From Streptomyces formicae (lineage in GTDB: Bacteria > Actinomycetota > Actinomycetes > Streptomycetales > Streptomycetaceae), in assembly GCF_002556545.1 (NCBI RefSeq), contig NZ_CP022685.1, positions 9,278,001-9,342,000 of the forward strand: DNA of 64,000 bases, written 5' to 3'. This document shows positions 8,017 through 16,593 of the stretch, piece by piece. Both the position numbers and the translations under genes were made by a program. Under the pieces are notes generated by a model, which did not search any database, was not told where the DNA came from, and saw only the letters and a list, made by a program, of their open reading frames with translations. The number at the start of each line of letters is the position of its first letter. Position 1 is the stretch's first letter.

Positions 8017-9441
8017 TCACATCGGCGGTGTGGCGGGCGCGGGCCCCAGCGTCGTCGTACCCGGTGCCGCCCGGTGTCCGAGACCCGTGCGGTAGGCGTC
8101 CATCGCGGCCTCCACCCGCCCCGAGCGGCGCAGCAGATCGCCCAGGAGACGGCAGAGATCGGCCAAGTCCCCTGCCGCACTGGACCGTTCGAGCAGGGAG
8201 AGGGCCGCGCAGTAGTGCTCCTCGGCGCGCTCGGTGTCGCCACGCTCCTCGGCGATGAGCCCGAGCAGCCGGTGCGCGCCGCCCGCGTGCACCGCGCCCC
8301 GGCCCGCGCCGAGGGCACCCGTCTCGTCCCCGGCGTCGTCGGCGCCGGACGTCAGGAGCGGCCGCAACAGCGCCTCCGCCTCCTCGGCCCTGCCGCGTCG
8401 CCGCAGTACGTCGGCGAGCTCCACCTCGACCTGCTCGGTGAAGAGCGCGGCCCGCTTGGAGGCGAGGATGTCGCGGGCGGTGCGCAGTTCGCGCTCCGCC
8501 TGTTCGAGGTCGCCGTCCTGGGCGTGGACGTAGCCGCGCATCCAGTGGCAGTGGGCGAGCTCGGTGCGGATGTGCAGCTGGCGGTAGAGCTCCTGCGCCT
8601 TGGCCAGCGACGCGTCGGCCTCGGCGATGCGGCCCTCGGCGATGAGCGTACGGGCCACCCCCCGGTGCATCCCCGCGACCAGTGCCGGATCGCCGACGCC
8701 CGGCGCGAGCGCGAGCGCCAGCTCGGCGGCGTGCGCGGCCCTGGCGTGCGCGCCCATGTCCATGTACGGCGCGATGGACGCCGTATAGAGCAGCAGCAGC
8801 GCCTCGGGGTCGTGCAGTGAGGCGGCGTTGAGCTCGTCGAGGGTGTTCTCCAGGAGGTAACAGGCGTACCGCAGCTCGCCGGTGAGGAGGTGGGCGGTGG
8901 CGCGGCCCCGGATCGCGGGGACGCGGCGCGGCAGCGGATCGTCGGCCAGGAGCCGCTCGGCGGCGGCGAAGCAGTCGCGGGCTTCGGTGAGTTCACCGGA
9001 TTCGAGGAGGCAGTCACCGAGGCCGAGGAGCGCGTCGGCCTGCTCCGGGGCGAGTTCGTGCGCGACGGATTCCTCGTGCAGGGCGCGGAAGAGCGCTGCC
9101 GCGTCGCCCGGCGCCCCGGTGGCCAGGGCGCGGCGCGCGTCGGTGAGGCGCAGGCGCAGTCCGGCGGCGAGCCGGGCGGGCCGTCCGGTGGCCAGTTCCT
9201 CGTAGCCGACGCCGAGGCGCTCGGCGAGGTGCCGCAGGGCGGCCTCCGAGGGTCGCACCTTGCCCGCCTCAAGGGTGGAGACGTATGCGGGGGTATAGGC
9301 GGGCTCGGCCAACTGGCGCTGGGTTAGGCCACGTTCACCGCGCAGCCGCAGCACGCGCCGCCCGATCTCGGCCGGATCGTCGGCGCGCGTGCCCTCGCCT
9401 CGTGCGCCCTCGGACCTGTTCCGCTCCACGTTCCGCTCCAT
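8017..9441 (-). CDS. XRE-family HTH regulator with TPR domain
   Basis: The 474-residue protein has an N-terminal Cro/cI HTH (about residues 22-85, with RGERGLTQRQLAEPAY and YVSTLEAGKVRPSEAALRHL). A long Ala/Leu/Glu-rich array of helical tetratricopeptide-like repeats follows, for example ALLGLGDCLLESGELTEARD and HCHWMRGYVHAQDGDLEQAE. Such HTH-TPR proteins are often quorum-peptide or developmental regulators in Gram-positives; no signalling peptide gene is evident here. The ATG at 9441 is chosen because GGAGGGG stands 6 bp upstream, although the frame is open further upstream. It is divergent from the M64 peptidase gene across 184 bp, so it could control that gene. Confidence 0.85.
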   Translation of the reverse strand: MERNVERNRSEGARGEGTRADDPAEIGRRVLRLRGERGLTQRQLAEPAYTPAYVSTLEAGKVRPSEAALRHLAERLGVGYEELATGRPARLAAGLRLRLTDARRALATGAPGDAAALFRALHEESVAHELAPEQADALLGLGDCLLESGELTEARDCFAAAERLLADDPLPRRVPAIRGRATAHLLTGELRYACYLLENTLDELNAASLHDPEALLLLYTASIAPYMDMGAHARAAHAAELALALAPGVGDPALVAGMHRGVARTLIAEGRIAEADASLAKAQELYRQLHIRTELAHCHWMRGYVHAQDGDLEQAERELRTARDILASKRAALFTEQVEVELADVLRRRGRAEEAEALLRPLLTSGADDAGDETGALGAGRGAVHAGGAHRLLGLIAEERGDTERAEEHYCAALSLLERSSAAGDLADLCRLLGDLLRRSGRVEAAMDAYRTGLGHRAAPGTTTLGPAPATPPM

Positions 9442-9625
9442 CGCTGCCCCTCCGTATGCCGCCCCACGCATGGTCACACGCCGAGCCGCGAACGGCGTGA
9501 ACTGGTCGACCCCGTGCATGACTTGACGCACACCCATTGCCTGACGCCCCACGAGCCTCTACGTTGAGCCGCGCCTTAACCCCGCTTAACCCGCCATTTA
9601 TATCGCGGACTTCGAAAGGACGCCC

Positions 9626-10972
9626 ATGCCCCCCACAGGACGAATACCGGCAAGGACCCCGGGCCGTGCCAGACGCACGCCCCTGCGCATCGCCCTCGCC
9701 ACCGGCATCGCGCTCGCCGCGGGCCTCACCGCGACAGGACCCGCGGGCACGGCCACGGCGGCAGGCCCTGACCCGGCCGCCGGGCAGACCCAGCGCGTCG
9801 AGTACTTCACGGGCCCCGGCGCCCACCCCCGGCACACCGAGGTCCCCGCCTCCGACGCGCTCTCCGCGAAGGAGCGCTCCGAGATCAAGGGTGACGGCGA
9901 CGTCGTCCCCATCGTGCAGGCCGGGCCGAGCGCCTCCAAGCTCGACGTCGTCTTCATCGGCGACGGCTACACCGCCGCGCAGCAGGAGGACTTCCACGCC
10001 GACGTGCGGGCCAAGTGGGCGAAGATCTCCGCCGTCCAGCCGTACGCCGCGTACAAGGGCCTCTTCAACGTCTGGGCCGTGGACGCCGTCTCCCGGCAGT
10101 CCGGCGTCTCCGGCGACCCGACGAGCGGCACCGTCAAGGACACCGCGCTCGGCTCGGCCTTCTTCTGCGACGGCATCGAGCGCCTCCTGTGCGTGGACAC
10201 CAACAAGGTCGAGTCGTACGCCAAGAAGGCCGCGGACCCCGACCTCGTGATCGTCCTCGCCAACTCCACCAAGTACGGCGGCGCGGGCTACAACGACATC
10301 ACGTCGCCGTCCGGCTACGACGGCATCGCCACCGCCTCGTCGGACAACGCCCAGTCCGACCAGGTCGCCGTCCACGAGACGGGACACTCGCTCGGCAAGC
10401 TCGCCGATGAGTACTGGTACGACGAGTACGGCACCTACACGGGCGCCGAACCCTGGGAAGCCAACACCAGCAAGCTCACGGCCGCCCAGCTGACCGCCCA
10501 GAAGAAGAAGTGGTACCGGTGGATCGGCCAGACCTCACCGGACGGCGGCAAGGTCGGCGCGTACGAGGGCGGCGGCTACTACCCGCGCGGCCTCTACCGC
10601 CCCACCAGCGACTCGATCATGCGCACGCTCGGCCGCGAGTTCAACCTGCCCGGGCGCGAGGCCATGATCGCGGGCTTCCACCGGCACGCGTCCGTCGTCA
10701 CGGCGCTCACCGGTACCGACCGGGCGGTGCGGCGCGACGCCAAGGTCCGGGTGAGTGCGGCCGACGGCGTGCGGCTGACCTGGAGCGTCGACGGCCGTGA
10801 GGTCCGCGGGGCGAAGAACGACAGCGTCGTGTCGCCGCGCGCCCTGGGCGTGCCCGCCGACGGCCGCGCCCACACCCTGTCGGTGCGCGCCACCGACCCG
10901 ACGAAGGCGGTACGCGACCCGGCGCTGCGCGCCCTCCTGACGGACACGCTCACCTGGCGCGTGACGCGCTGA
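9626..10972 (+). CDS. Secreted M64-family (IgA peptidase-like) zinc metallopeptidase
   Basis: A 448-residue exported protein. An Arg-rich N-terminus and a hydrophobic stretch around residues 20-46 ending near GTATAA form a signal peptide. The catalytic zinc motif is HETGHSLGKLAD at residues 250-261, i.e. HExxHxxGxxxD, with the M64 segment LDVVFIGDGYTAAQQ earlier (residues 106-120) and an SIMRTLGREFNLPGREAM-type segment later. A beta-rich C-terminal domain follows the catalytic domain. M64 includes the Clostridium ramosum IgA protease, but soil members are general secreted proteases of unknown substrate. A strong terminator follows. Confidence 0.88.
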   Translation: MPPTGRIPARTPGRARRTPLRIALATGIALAAGLTATGPAGTATAAGPDPAAGQTQRVEYFTGPGAHPRHTEVPASDALSAKERSEIKGDGDVVPIVQAGPSASKLDVVFIGDGYTAAQQEDFHADVRAKWAKISAVQPYAAYKGLFNVWAVDAVSRQSGVSGDPTSGTVKDTALGSAFFCDGIERLLCVDTNKVESYAKKAADPDLVIVLANSTKYGGAGYNDITSPSGYDGIATASSDNAQSDQVAVHETGHSLGKLADEYWYDEYGTYTGAEPWEANTSKLTAAQLTAQKKKWYRWIGQTSPDGGKVGAYEGGGYYPRGLYRPTSDSIMRTLGREFNLPGREAMIAGFHRHASVVTALTGTDRAVRRDAKVRVSAADGVRLTWSVDGREVRGAKNDSVVSPRALGVPADGRAHTLSVRATDPTKAVRDPALRALLTDTLTWRVTR

Positions 10973-10986
10973 CGGGCTGAACCGCC

Positions 10987-11029
10987 GTTCGCTCCCGGCG
11001 TGCCAGGTTCCCGACCGCCGGGAGCGAAC
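10987..11029 (+). terminator. Intrinsic terminator hairpin after the M64 peptidase gene
   Basis: A perfect 14-bp stem, GTTCGCTCCCGGCG at 10987-11000 and its complement at 11016-11029, with a 15-nt loop, begins 14 bp after the stop codon. It lacks a T tract, as is common in Streptomyces. Confidence 0.75.
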
Positions 11030-11045
11030 AGCGCGCGGTGTGGCG

Positions 11046-11073
11046 CCCCGTGAGGGGCGCGGGGAACTGCGCG
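11046..11073 (+). repeat. Copy of a dispersed 28-bp intergenic repeat
   Basis: A 28-bp element starting CCCCGTGAGGGGCGCGGGG and ending AACTGCGCG. It differs by one base from the two inverted copies at 19770-19797 and 19873-19900. Here it lies between the M64 terminator and the end of the convergent LacI gene. Repeats of this kind at gene ends are, from general familiarity, common in Streptomyces. Confidence 0.75.
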
Positions 11074-11123
11074 ACCAGCCCCCACCGGCCCGAGGATGAC
11101 GCACTCCGCACCCCGCCGAGGGC

Positions 11124-12134
11124 TCAGCGTGCGTCGACCGCCCCGCTCGACTCGCGTACGACCAGCTCGGGCGCGAGCCGTATCGCCCGCTGCGGCCCGT
11201 CCTCGTCCCCGGACAGCCGCTGGTCGAGCAACCGCGCCGCCTCGGCGGCCAGTTCGGCGACGGGCTGGCGGACCGTGGTGACCCCGGGGGCGGACAGCGC
11301 CGCCATCGGGATGTCGTCGAAGCCGGTCACGGCGACCTCGTCGGGAACGTCGGCGCCGAGCTGCTGGAGGCGCTGGAGCGCGCCGATGGCGATGAGGTCG
11401 TTGGCGCAGACGACGGCGTCGGGCCGGGCGTCCCACACCTCGTCGACGGCGGCCCGGCCCCACTCCACGGAGAAGTCGCCGAGGGCGACGCGCCCGGGCG
11501 CGCCGGGATCGATGGCGCCCGCCCCCGCCGCGTACGCGGTGCGCCGCTCGGTGGCGGTCGACGCCGTCCCCGCAGCCCCCAGGAAGCAGACGCGGCGACG
11601 GCCCGCCGCGGCCAGATGGTCCAGGACGAGCGCCATGCCCGCGGCGTTGTCGACCGCGACGGAGTCGGCGATGCCGGGCCCGCAGCCCCGGTCCATCAGG
11701 ACGAGCGGCACCCGGGCGGCGGCCGAGGCCACCGCCTCCCTGCTGTGGTCCTCGTGCGCGGGGATCACCAGGAGGGCGTCGACCTGCCTGCTCAACAGGT
11801 CGCCGATGCGCTCCGCCTCGGCGACCGGATCGTCGTCGCAGTCGGCGAGGAGCACGGCCCGCCCATCGGCGTGCAGCGCGTGCGTCAACTCCCGCACCAG
11901 GGCCGGATAGAAGGGGTTCGTGATCTGCGGCAGGACGAGCCCGACCGTGCCGGTGGAGCGGCTGCGCAGCGCGCGGGCCGCGTGGTTGGGCCGGTAGCCG
12001 AGGGCTCCGGCGGCCTCGCGCACCCGGCGGGCGGTCTCGGCCCCGACCGGGCGGGTGCCCGCGAGGACCCGGGAGACCGTGGCGACGGAGCAGCCGGAGG
12101 CCCTGGCTACGTCCCGCAGTGTTACGTCGGCCAC
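11124..12134 (-). CDS. LacI-family regulator, likely of the nucleoside hydrolase operon
   Basis: A 336-residue LacI/GalR repressor read from a GTG at 12134. The HTH is TLRDVARASGCSVATVSRVL, followed by the YRPNHAARALRSRSTGTVGL hinge helix and a periplasmic-binding-type effector domain with VTGFDDIPMAALSAPGVTTV. It is divergent from the nucleoside hydrolase/MFS pair across 255 bp, which contains two AACGTT-centred palindromes. By context it probably represses that operon and itself, and responds to a nucleoside or ribose; the ligand is inferred. Confidence 0.9.
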   Translation of the reverse strand: MADVTLRDVARASGCSVATVSRVLAGTRPVGAETARRVREAAGALGYRPNHAARALRSRSTGTVGLVLPQITNPFYPALVRELTHALHADGRAVLLADCDDDPVAEAERIGDLLSRQVDALLVIPAHEDHSREAVASAAARVPLVLMDRGCGPGIADSVAVDNAAGMALVLDHLAAAGRRRVCFLGAAGTASTATERRTAYAAGAGAIDPGAPGRVALGDFSVEWGRAAVDEVWDARPDAVVCANDLIAIGALQRLQQLGADVPDEVAVTGFDDIPMAALSAPGVTTVRQPVAELAAEAARLLDQRLSGDEDGPQRAIRLAPELVVRESSGAVDAR

Positions 12135-12159
12135 GCCGCGCCCACCCTTCGCTGAATTT

Positions 12160-12175
12160 CGGCAAACGTTATCAG
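12160..12175. promoter_or_regulatory. Candidate LacI-type operator 1
   Basis: The sequence TCGGCAAACGTTATCAG holds the AACGTT centre typical of LacI/GalR operators (centre 12165-12170). It lies about 30 bp upstream of the regulator's own start, suited to autoregulation. Confidence 0.4.
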
Positions 12176-12325
12176 CGGTTCTCCGAGGCGACCAGGGGCA
12201 ATTTTCAGGGCGTCTTCTCCGTTTTCGAGCATTTCTGTCCTCTGCTGAACTGTGTCCGATCCGGGCGAGTTTGCTGGGGTGTGTCGTCGGCTATTGACAT
12301 AATTCGCACCTGTGCACAGAGTCTT

Positions 12326-12341
12326 GGGAGAACGTTTTCCC
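12326..12341. promoter_or_regulatory. Candidate LacI-type operator 2
   Basis: GGGAGAACGTTTTCCC is a 16-bp near-perfect palindrome (one mismatch pair) with a central CG, the classic LacI-family operator form. It ends 48 bp before the nucleoside hydrolase ATG, where repressor binding would block transcription. Confidence 0.6.
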
Positions 12342-12389
12342 GAGCTGTCGCTCCGCAGCGGCAACTCAGCCGAACAAAGAGGTTCCGCG

Positions 12390-13337
12390 ATGCCCCGAAA
12401 GATCATCCTGGACTGCGACCCCGGACATGACGACGCGATCGCCATGCTCCTGGCGCACGGCAACCCGGATGTGGATCTTGTCGCCGTCACCACCGTGGTG
12501 GGTAACCAGACCCTGGAGAAGGTCACCCGCAACGCGCTCTCGGTGGCCCGCATCGCGAACATCACCGGCGTCCCCTTCGCCGCGGGCTGCCCCCGTCCTC
12601 TCGTACGCGAGGTCGAGACCGCCCCGGACATCCACGGCGAGAGCGGCATCGACGGTCCCGTCATGCCCGAGCCGACCCTCGCCCTGGACGAGCGGCACGC
12701 CGTCGACCTCATCATCGACACGGTCATGGCGCACGAGCCCGGCGAGATCACCATCGTCCCCACCGCGGGTCTGACCAACATCGCCCTCGCCGCCCGCAAG
12801 GAGCCCCGCATCGTCGAGCGGGTCCGCGAGGTCGTCCTGATGGGCGGCGGCTACCACACGGGCAACTGGAGCCCGGTCGCCGAGTTCAACATCAAGATCG
12901 ACCCCGAGGCCGCGCACATCGTCTTCAACGAGAGCTGGCCGGTCACCATGGTCGGCCTCGATCTGACCCACCAGGCCCTCGCGACCCCCGAGGTCGTCGA
13001 GCGCATCGCGAAGGTCGGCACGAAGCCCGCCGTCTTCGTCAACGAACTCCTCGACTTCTTCGGCGCCATGTACCTGGAGGCCCAGGGCTTCGACGCGCCG
13101 CCGGTCCACGACCCGTGCGCCGTCGCGTACGTCATCGACCCCGATGTCATGACGGTCCGCAAGGCCCCGGTCGACATCGAGCTCACCGGCACGCTCACCC
13201 TCGGCATGACCGTCACGGACTTCCGCGCGCCCGCCCCCGACGACTGCCACACCCAGGTCGCCGTCGACCTGGACCACCAGCGCTTCTGGGACCTGATCGT
13301 GGACGCCCTCGAGCGGATCGGTGACGTCCGCGCATGA
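12390..13337 (+). CDS. Nucleoside hydrolase (inosine-uridine preferring family)
   Basis: This 315-residue enzyme should hydrolyse the N-glycosidic bond of ribonucleosides to ribose and base in the cytoplasm. The N-terminal calcium-binding motif is DCDPGHDDAIAMLL, with Asp10, Asp14 and Asp15 in place (the common Ile of DPGIDDA is His). The later family segments NIALAARKEP, EVVLMGGGY, EFNIKIDPEAAHIV and HDPCAVAYVI are intact. The ATG at 12390 follows AAGAGG. Its stop overlaps the MFS start as ATGA, so the two are co-translated. A divergent LacI gene is the likely regulator. Family is certain; nucleoside preference is not. Confidence 0.93.
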   Translation: MPRKIILDCDPGHDDAIAMLLAHGNPDVDLVAVTTVVGNQTLEKVTRNALSVARIANITGVPFAAGCPRPLVREVETAPDIHGESGIDGPVMPEPTLALDERHAVDLIIDTVMAHEPGEITIVPTAGLTNIALAARKEPRIVERVREVVLMGGGYHTGNWSPVAEFNIKIDPEAAHIVFNESWPVTMVGLDLTHQALATPEVVERIAKVGTKPAVFVNELLDFFGAMYLEAQGFDAPPVHDPCAVAYVIDPDVMTVRKAPVDIELTGTLTLGMTVTDFRAPAPDDCHTQVAVDLDHQRFWDLIVDALERIGDVRA

Positions 13338-14785
13338 ACGCCTCCTTCACCGAGCCGGCCGCCGCGCCCGGCGGCGCCAAGGGCTCGCGCCCGGTGCGCG
13401 TCGGCGTCCTGGTCGCCGCGCTCCTCGCGGCCTGCTTCGCCTTCCAGCTCAACGCGAGCATGCTCAGCCCCGCCCTGAAGAACATCGAGGACTCCCTCGG
13501 GGCGACCTCGGCGGAGATCGGCCTCACCCAGACCGCGTTCTTCACGTCGGCCGCGCTCTTCTCGCTCTTCCTGCCGCGCCTCGGCGACCTCGTCGGACGG
13601 CGCAAGGTGCTCGCGGGGATGCTGGCGCTCATGGTCGTCGGCTGTGTGGTCGCCGCGCTCGCCGAGAGCGTGCCGATGCTCTTCGTCGGCCGCGTCGTCC
13701 AGGGCGTCTCGGGTCCCACCGTGCCGCTCTGCCTGATCATGCTGCGCAACGAGGTCCACGAGCCGAAGAAGTACGGCACGCTCCTCGGCGTCATCACCGC
13801 CGTCAACGGCGGCATCGCGGGCGTCGACTCCCTGGCCGGTGGCTACCTCGCCGACCACCACGGCTTCCAGTCGGTCTTCTGGGCCATGGCCGGTGTGGCC
13901 GCGATCGCCACGCTCCTCGTCGCCACCCTCACCCCCGAGTCGAAGGCGGTCGACACCTCCGACACCCGCATGGACTGGCCGGGCGTCACCCTCCTGGTGG
14001 TCTCGGTCGGCGCGGCCCTGATCGCCCTGAACGAGGCGGGCAAGCTCGGCGACGCCAACTGGCCGCTCGTCGTGGGCCTCTTCGTGGTCACCGGCATCGC
14101 CTTCGCCCTGTTCTGGCGCACCGAGGACCGCAGCAGCCACCCGCTGGTCGCCACCCACCACCTGCGCCAGCGCTCCACCTGGGCGCTGCTGCTCACCACA
14201 GTGCTGACCATGACCGGCGTCTTCGCCGTCATGAACGGCATGATCCCCGCCTTCGCCCAGGACGCGCAGGCGGGCTTCGGCATGACCGCCGAGCAGTCGG
14301 CCTGGTGGACCCTGACGCCGTACGCCCTCGCGGGCCTGGCCATGGGCCCGCTCGCGGGCCGGCTCGCCGCCACGTACGGCTACGGCCGCATCCTGCGCCT
14401 CGGCCTGATCGGCTCGGCCGTGACGGTCGCCCTGATGCTGTTCACGCTGCACGCCGACTCGCGGCTGCTGCTCCTGCTCGCGTCGATCCTCATCGGCGTC
14501 ACCTACGCGGGCGTGGGCAACATCGTCCTGAACGGCCTCGGCATCGTGCTCTCCCCGAAGGAGAACCCGGGTTTCCTGCCCGGTCTGAACGCGGGCGCCT
14601 TCAACCTCGGCGCCGGGCTCAGCTTCGCCGTCCTGTACGCCGTGCAGACGGCCGCCGCACCGGCCGACAAGACGTCCCCCGCCGGATACACGGCGGGCAT
14701 GATCGCCGGAGTCGCCCTGATCGCGGCGGCCTTCGCGACGTCCTTCCTCATCCCCAAGCCGGTGGAGGCGGAAGCCACGGAGTGA
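13334..14785 (+). CDS. MFS transporter, probable nucleoside permease
   Basis: A 483-residue polytopic protein with about 14 hydrophobic segments, the layout of the DHA2 branch of the major facilitator superfamily. The MFS signature RLGDLVGRRKVLAGMLAL follows the second helix, and FVGRVVQGVSGPTVPLCLIM corresponds to the fourth-fifth helix region. DHA2 members are often drug exporters, but this gene overlaps the nucleoside hydrolase by 4 bp (ATGA) and shares its promoter, so nucleoside uptake is the better guess. That substrate is inferred only from context. Confidence 0.85.
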   Translation: MNASFTEPAAAPGGAKGSRPVRVGVLVAALLAACFAFQLNASMLSPALKNIEDSLGATSAEIGLTQTAFFTSAALFSLFLPRLGDLVGRRKVLAGMLALMVVGCVVAALAESVPMLFVGRVVQGVSGPTVPLCLIMLRNEVHEPKKYGTLLGVITAVNGGIAGVDSLAGGYLADHHGFQSVFWAMAGVAAIATLLVATLTPESKAVDTSDTRMDWPGVTLLVVSVGAALIALNEAGKLGDANWPLVVGLFVVTGIAFALFWRTEDRSSHPLVATHHLRQRSTWALLLTTVLTMTGVFAVMNGMIPAFAQDAQAGFGMTAEQSAWWTLTPYALAGLAMGPLAGRLAATYGYGRILRLGLIGSAVTVALMLFTLHADSRLLLLLASILIGVTYAGVGNIVLNGLGIVLSPKENPGFLPGLNAGAFNLGAGLSFAVLYAVQTAAAPADKTSPAGYTAGMIAGVALIAAAFATSFLIPKPVEAEATE

Positions 14786-14843
14786 CCGCGCCGCGGGTGA
14801 CTTCATTGGTATGGACATGCCCAACTCGTGGGGCTAGTCTCGC

Positions 14844-14860
14844 ACTTGGTCTAGACCGCG
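14844..14860. promoter_or_regulatory. DasR-like operator (dre) upstream of the monooxygenase gene
   Basis: ACTTGGTCTAGACCGCG contains TGGTCTAGACC, the core of the dre palindrome bound by the N-acetylglucosamine-responsive GntR regulator DasR in Streptomyces. It lies about 120 bp before the monooxygenase ATG. A weaker GGTATGGACA element precedes it near 14808. The sequence match is seen; binding is inferred from established DasR biology. Confidence 0.65.
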
Positions 14861-14979
14861 TCGGACGCGTGCCCTCCGGTTGTTCCCGTGCTGCCGCCCG
14901 GCTCCTCGCCGTTCGATCCGGCAGTACGTCAGGGGTGCGCGTCCGTCCCACCCGCAACCTCGGACCACGGGAGCACTTC

Positions 14980-15570
14980 ATGCGCAAGAAGCTCACCTCG
15001 TTACTCCTGGGCCTCGGCATCGCGGGCTCGGCGATGCTCGCCACCAGCGGCAGCGCCCAGGCCCACGGTTACACCGACTCGCCCGTCAGCCGTCAGCAGC
15101 TGTGCGGCAACGGCACCGTCCGCAACTGCGGGCAGATCCAGTGGGAGCCGCCGAGCGTGGAGGGGCCCAAGGGCTTCCCCGCGCGCGGTCCCGTCGACGG
15201 GCGCATCTGCGCGGGCGGTATCGGGCGCTTCTCCGAACTGGACGACCCGCGCGGCGGGAACTGGCCGACCACCAAGCTGACCGCGGGCCAGAGCCACACC
15301 TTCGTCTGGCGCATCACGGCCCGCCACGCCACCACCGACTTCCGCTACTACATCACCAAGGACGGCTGGGACCCCACCAAGCCGCTGACCAGGGCCGACC
15401 TGGACCCGCAGCCGTTCCTCACGGTGCCCTTCGGCGGCCGTCAGCCCGGCTCCACGGTCACCCACGCCGGCGTCCTGCCCCAGAAGTCCGGCCACCACCT
15501 GATCCTCGGTGTCTGGACCATCGCCGACACGGGCAACGCCTTCTACGCCTGCTCCGACGTGCGCTTCTGA
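14980..15570 (+). CDS. Secreted AA10 lytic polysaccharide monooxygenase (chitin/cellulose-active)
   Basis: A 196-residue secreted copper enzyme that oxidatively cleaves crystalline chitin or cellulose. A signal peptide ends at AQA (residue 28), exposing His29 as the first mature residue, which AA10 needs for its histidine brace. The second copper ligand is His116 in RITARHATTDFRYY, and Phe188 in NAFYACSDVRF is the usual axial aromatic. Cysteines are placed for two disulphides. It is a single catalytic domain with no carbohydrate-binding module. The upstream DasR-like site suggests chitin as target and GlcNAc-linked control. The ATG follows GGGAG. Confidence 0.93.
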   Translation: MRKKLTSLLLGLGIAGSAMLATSGSAQAHGYTDSPVSRQQLCGNGTVRNCGQIQWEPPSVEGPKGFPARGPVDGRICAGGIGRFSELDDPRGGNWPTTKLTAGQSHTFVWRITARHATTDFRYYITKDGWDPTKPLTRADLDPQPFLTVPFGGRQPGSTVTHAGVLPQKSGHHLILGVWTIADTGNAFYACSDVRF

Positions 15571-15590
15571 CGCGCGTTCGCGACGTGGGC

Positions 15591-16517
15591 TCAGCGGTGG
15601 ACCCGCGGCAGCCCGGTGACGGCCATGACCAGTGAGTACAGCGAGCTGGTCGCGGTGATGAAGAGCCGGTTGTTCTTCGGCCCGCCGAAGGCGATGTTGG
15701 ACACCGGCTCCGGCACCCGCAGCCGCCCGATGAGGGTGCCGTCGGGGTCGTAGCAGTGCACCCCTCCCTCGATGGCGGCCGCCCACAGGCGGCCGCCGTC
15801 GTCGAAGCGGAGGTTGTCGAACCGGCTCAGATCGTCCTTCGCCTCGGCGAACACCCGGCCCTCCGAGAGCGTGCCGTCCTCGCGTACGTCGAAGACGCGG
15901 ACGCACCCGCCCCGCGTGTCGGAGACGTACAACTGTCGCTCGTCGGGCGAGAAGACGAGCCCGTTCGGCGCCCCGAAGCAGTCCGCGACCAGGCGCACCT
16001 CGCCGCTCGCCGGGTCGATCCGGTAGACGTGGCAGCCGCCGATCTCGGGCTCGGCGCGGACGCCCTCGTAGTCGCTGGTGATGCCGAAGTCCGGGTCCGA
16101 GAACCACACCGAGCCGTCGGAGCGCACCACCGCGTCGTTGGGGCTGTTGAGCCGCTTGCCCGCGTACCGGTCGGCGAGCACGGTGATCCGGCCGTCGGGC
16201 TCGGTACGGGTGACGCGGCGGTTGCCCTGCTCACAGCTGATGAGCCGGCCCTCGCGGTCCAGGGTGTTGCCGTTGACGTGCCCGGCGGGGGAGCGGAAGA
16301 CGGAGACCGCGCCGGTCGCCTCGTCCCAGCGCAGCAGCCGGTCGTTGGGGATGTCGCTCCAGACGAGCTGGCGCCAGGCGGGGAGGTAGAGCGGTCCCTC
16401 GGCCCAGCGGCAGCCGCCGTACAGCTTCTCCAGCCGGTCGTCCCCGTTCGCGCACCGTCCGGTACGGAACCGCTCGTCCAGGATCTCGTATATCGAGGCG
16501 TCGTCATTGGTGGACAT
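15591..16517 (-). CDS. SMP-30/gluconolactonase-family lactonase
   Basis: A 308-residue six-bladed beta-propeller. Key segments are RWAEGPLYLPAWRQLVWSDI near the N-terminus (the Glu of EGP is a metal ligand), LNSPNDAVVRSDGSVWFSDP (Asn/Asp metal site) and FGAPNGLVFSPDERQLYVSDT. Such proteins are Ca2+ or Zn2+ sugar-acid lactonases, for example gluconolactonases. No signal peptide is seen. It is divergent from an Lrp regulator across 76 bp, so the two may be functionally linked. The substrate is unknown. Confidence 0.85.
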   Translation of the reverse strand: MSTNDDASIYEILDERFRTGRCANGDDRLEKLYGGCRWAEGPLYLPAWRQLVWSDIPNDRLLRWDEATGAVSVFRSPAGHVNGNTLDREGRLISCEQGNRRVTRTEPDGRITVLADRYAGKRLNSPNDAVVRSDGSVWFSDPDFGITSDYEGVRAEPEIGGCHVYRIDPASGEVRLVADCFGAPNGLVFSPDERQLYVSDTRGGCVRVFDVREDGTLSEGRVFAEAKDDLSRFDNLRFDDGGRLWAAAIEGGVHCYDPDGTLIGRLRVPEPVSNIAFGGPKNNRLFITATSSLYSLVMAVTGLPRVHR

Positions 16518-16593
16518 CGTTACCCCTTAGCGCACCGTGTCTGAATGTCATTCGGTGATTCGAGACTATGCCAGAACGGGATATGGTTGCGCC

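Noticed and set aside
6685..8820. A 711-codon plus-strand frame over the LysR end, CPBP and regulator genes
   Set aside because: The frame crosses the LysR gene in another phase and lies antisense to two well-supported genes; its composition is that of a shadow.
12119..12430. Short open frames in the LacI/nucleoside hydrolase intergenic region
   Set aside because: They overlap the operators and lack codon bias and ribosome sites; the region is better read as a promoter.
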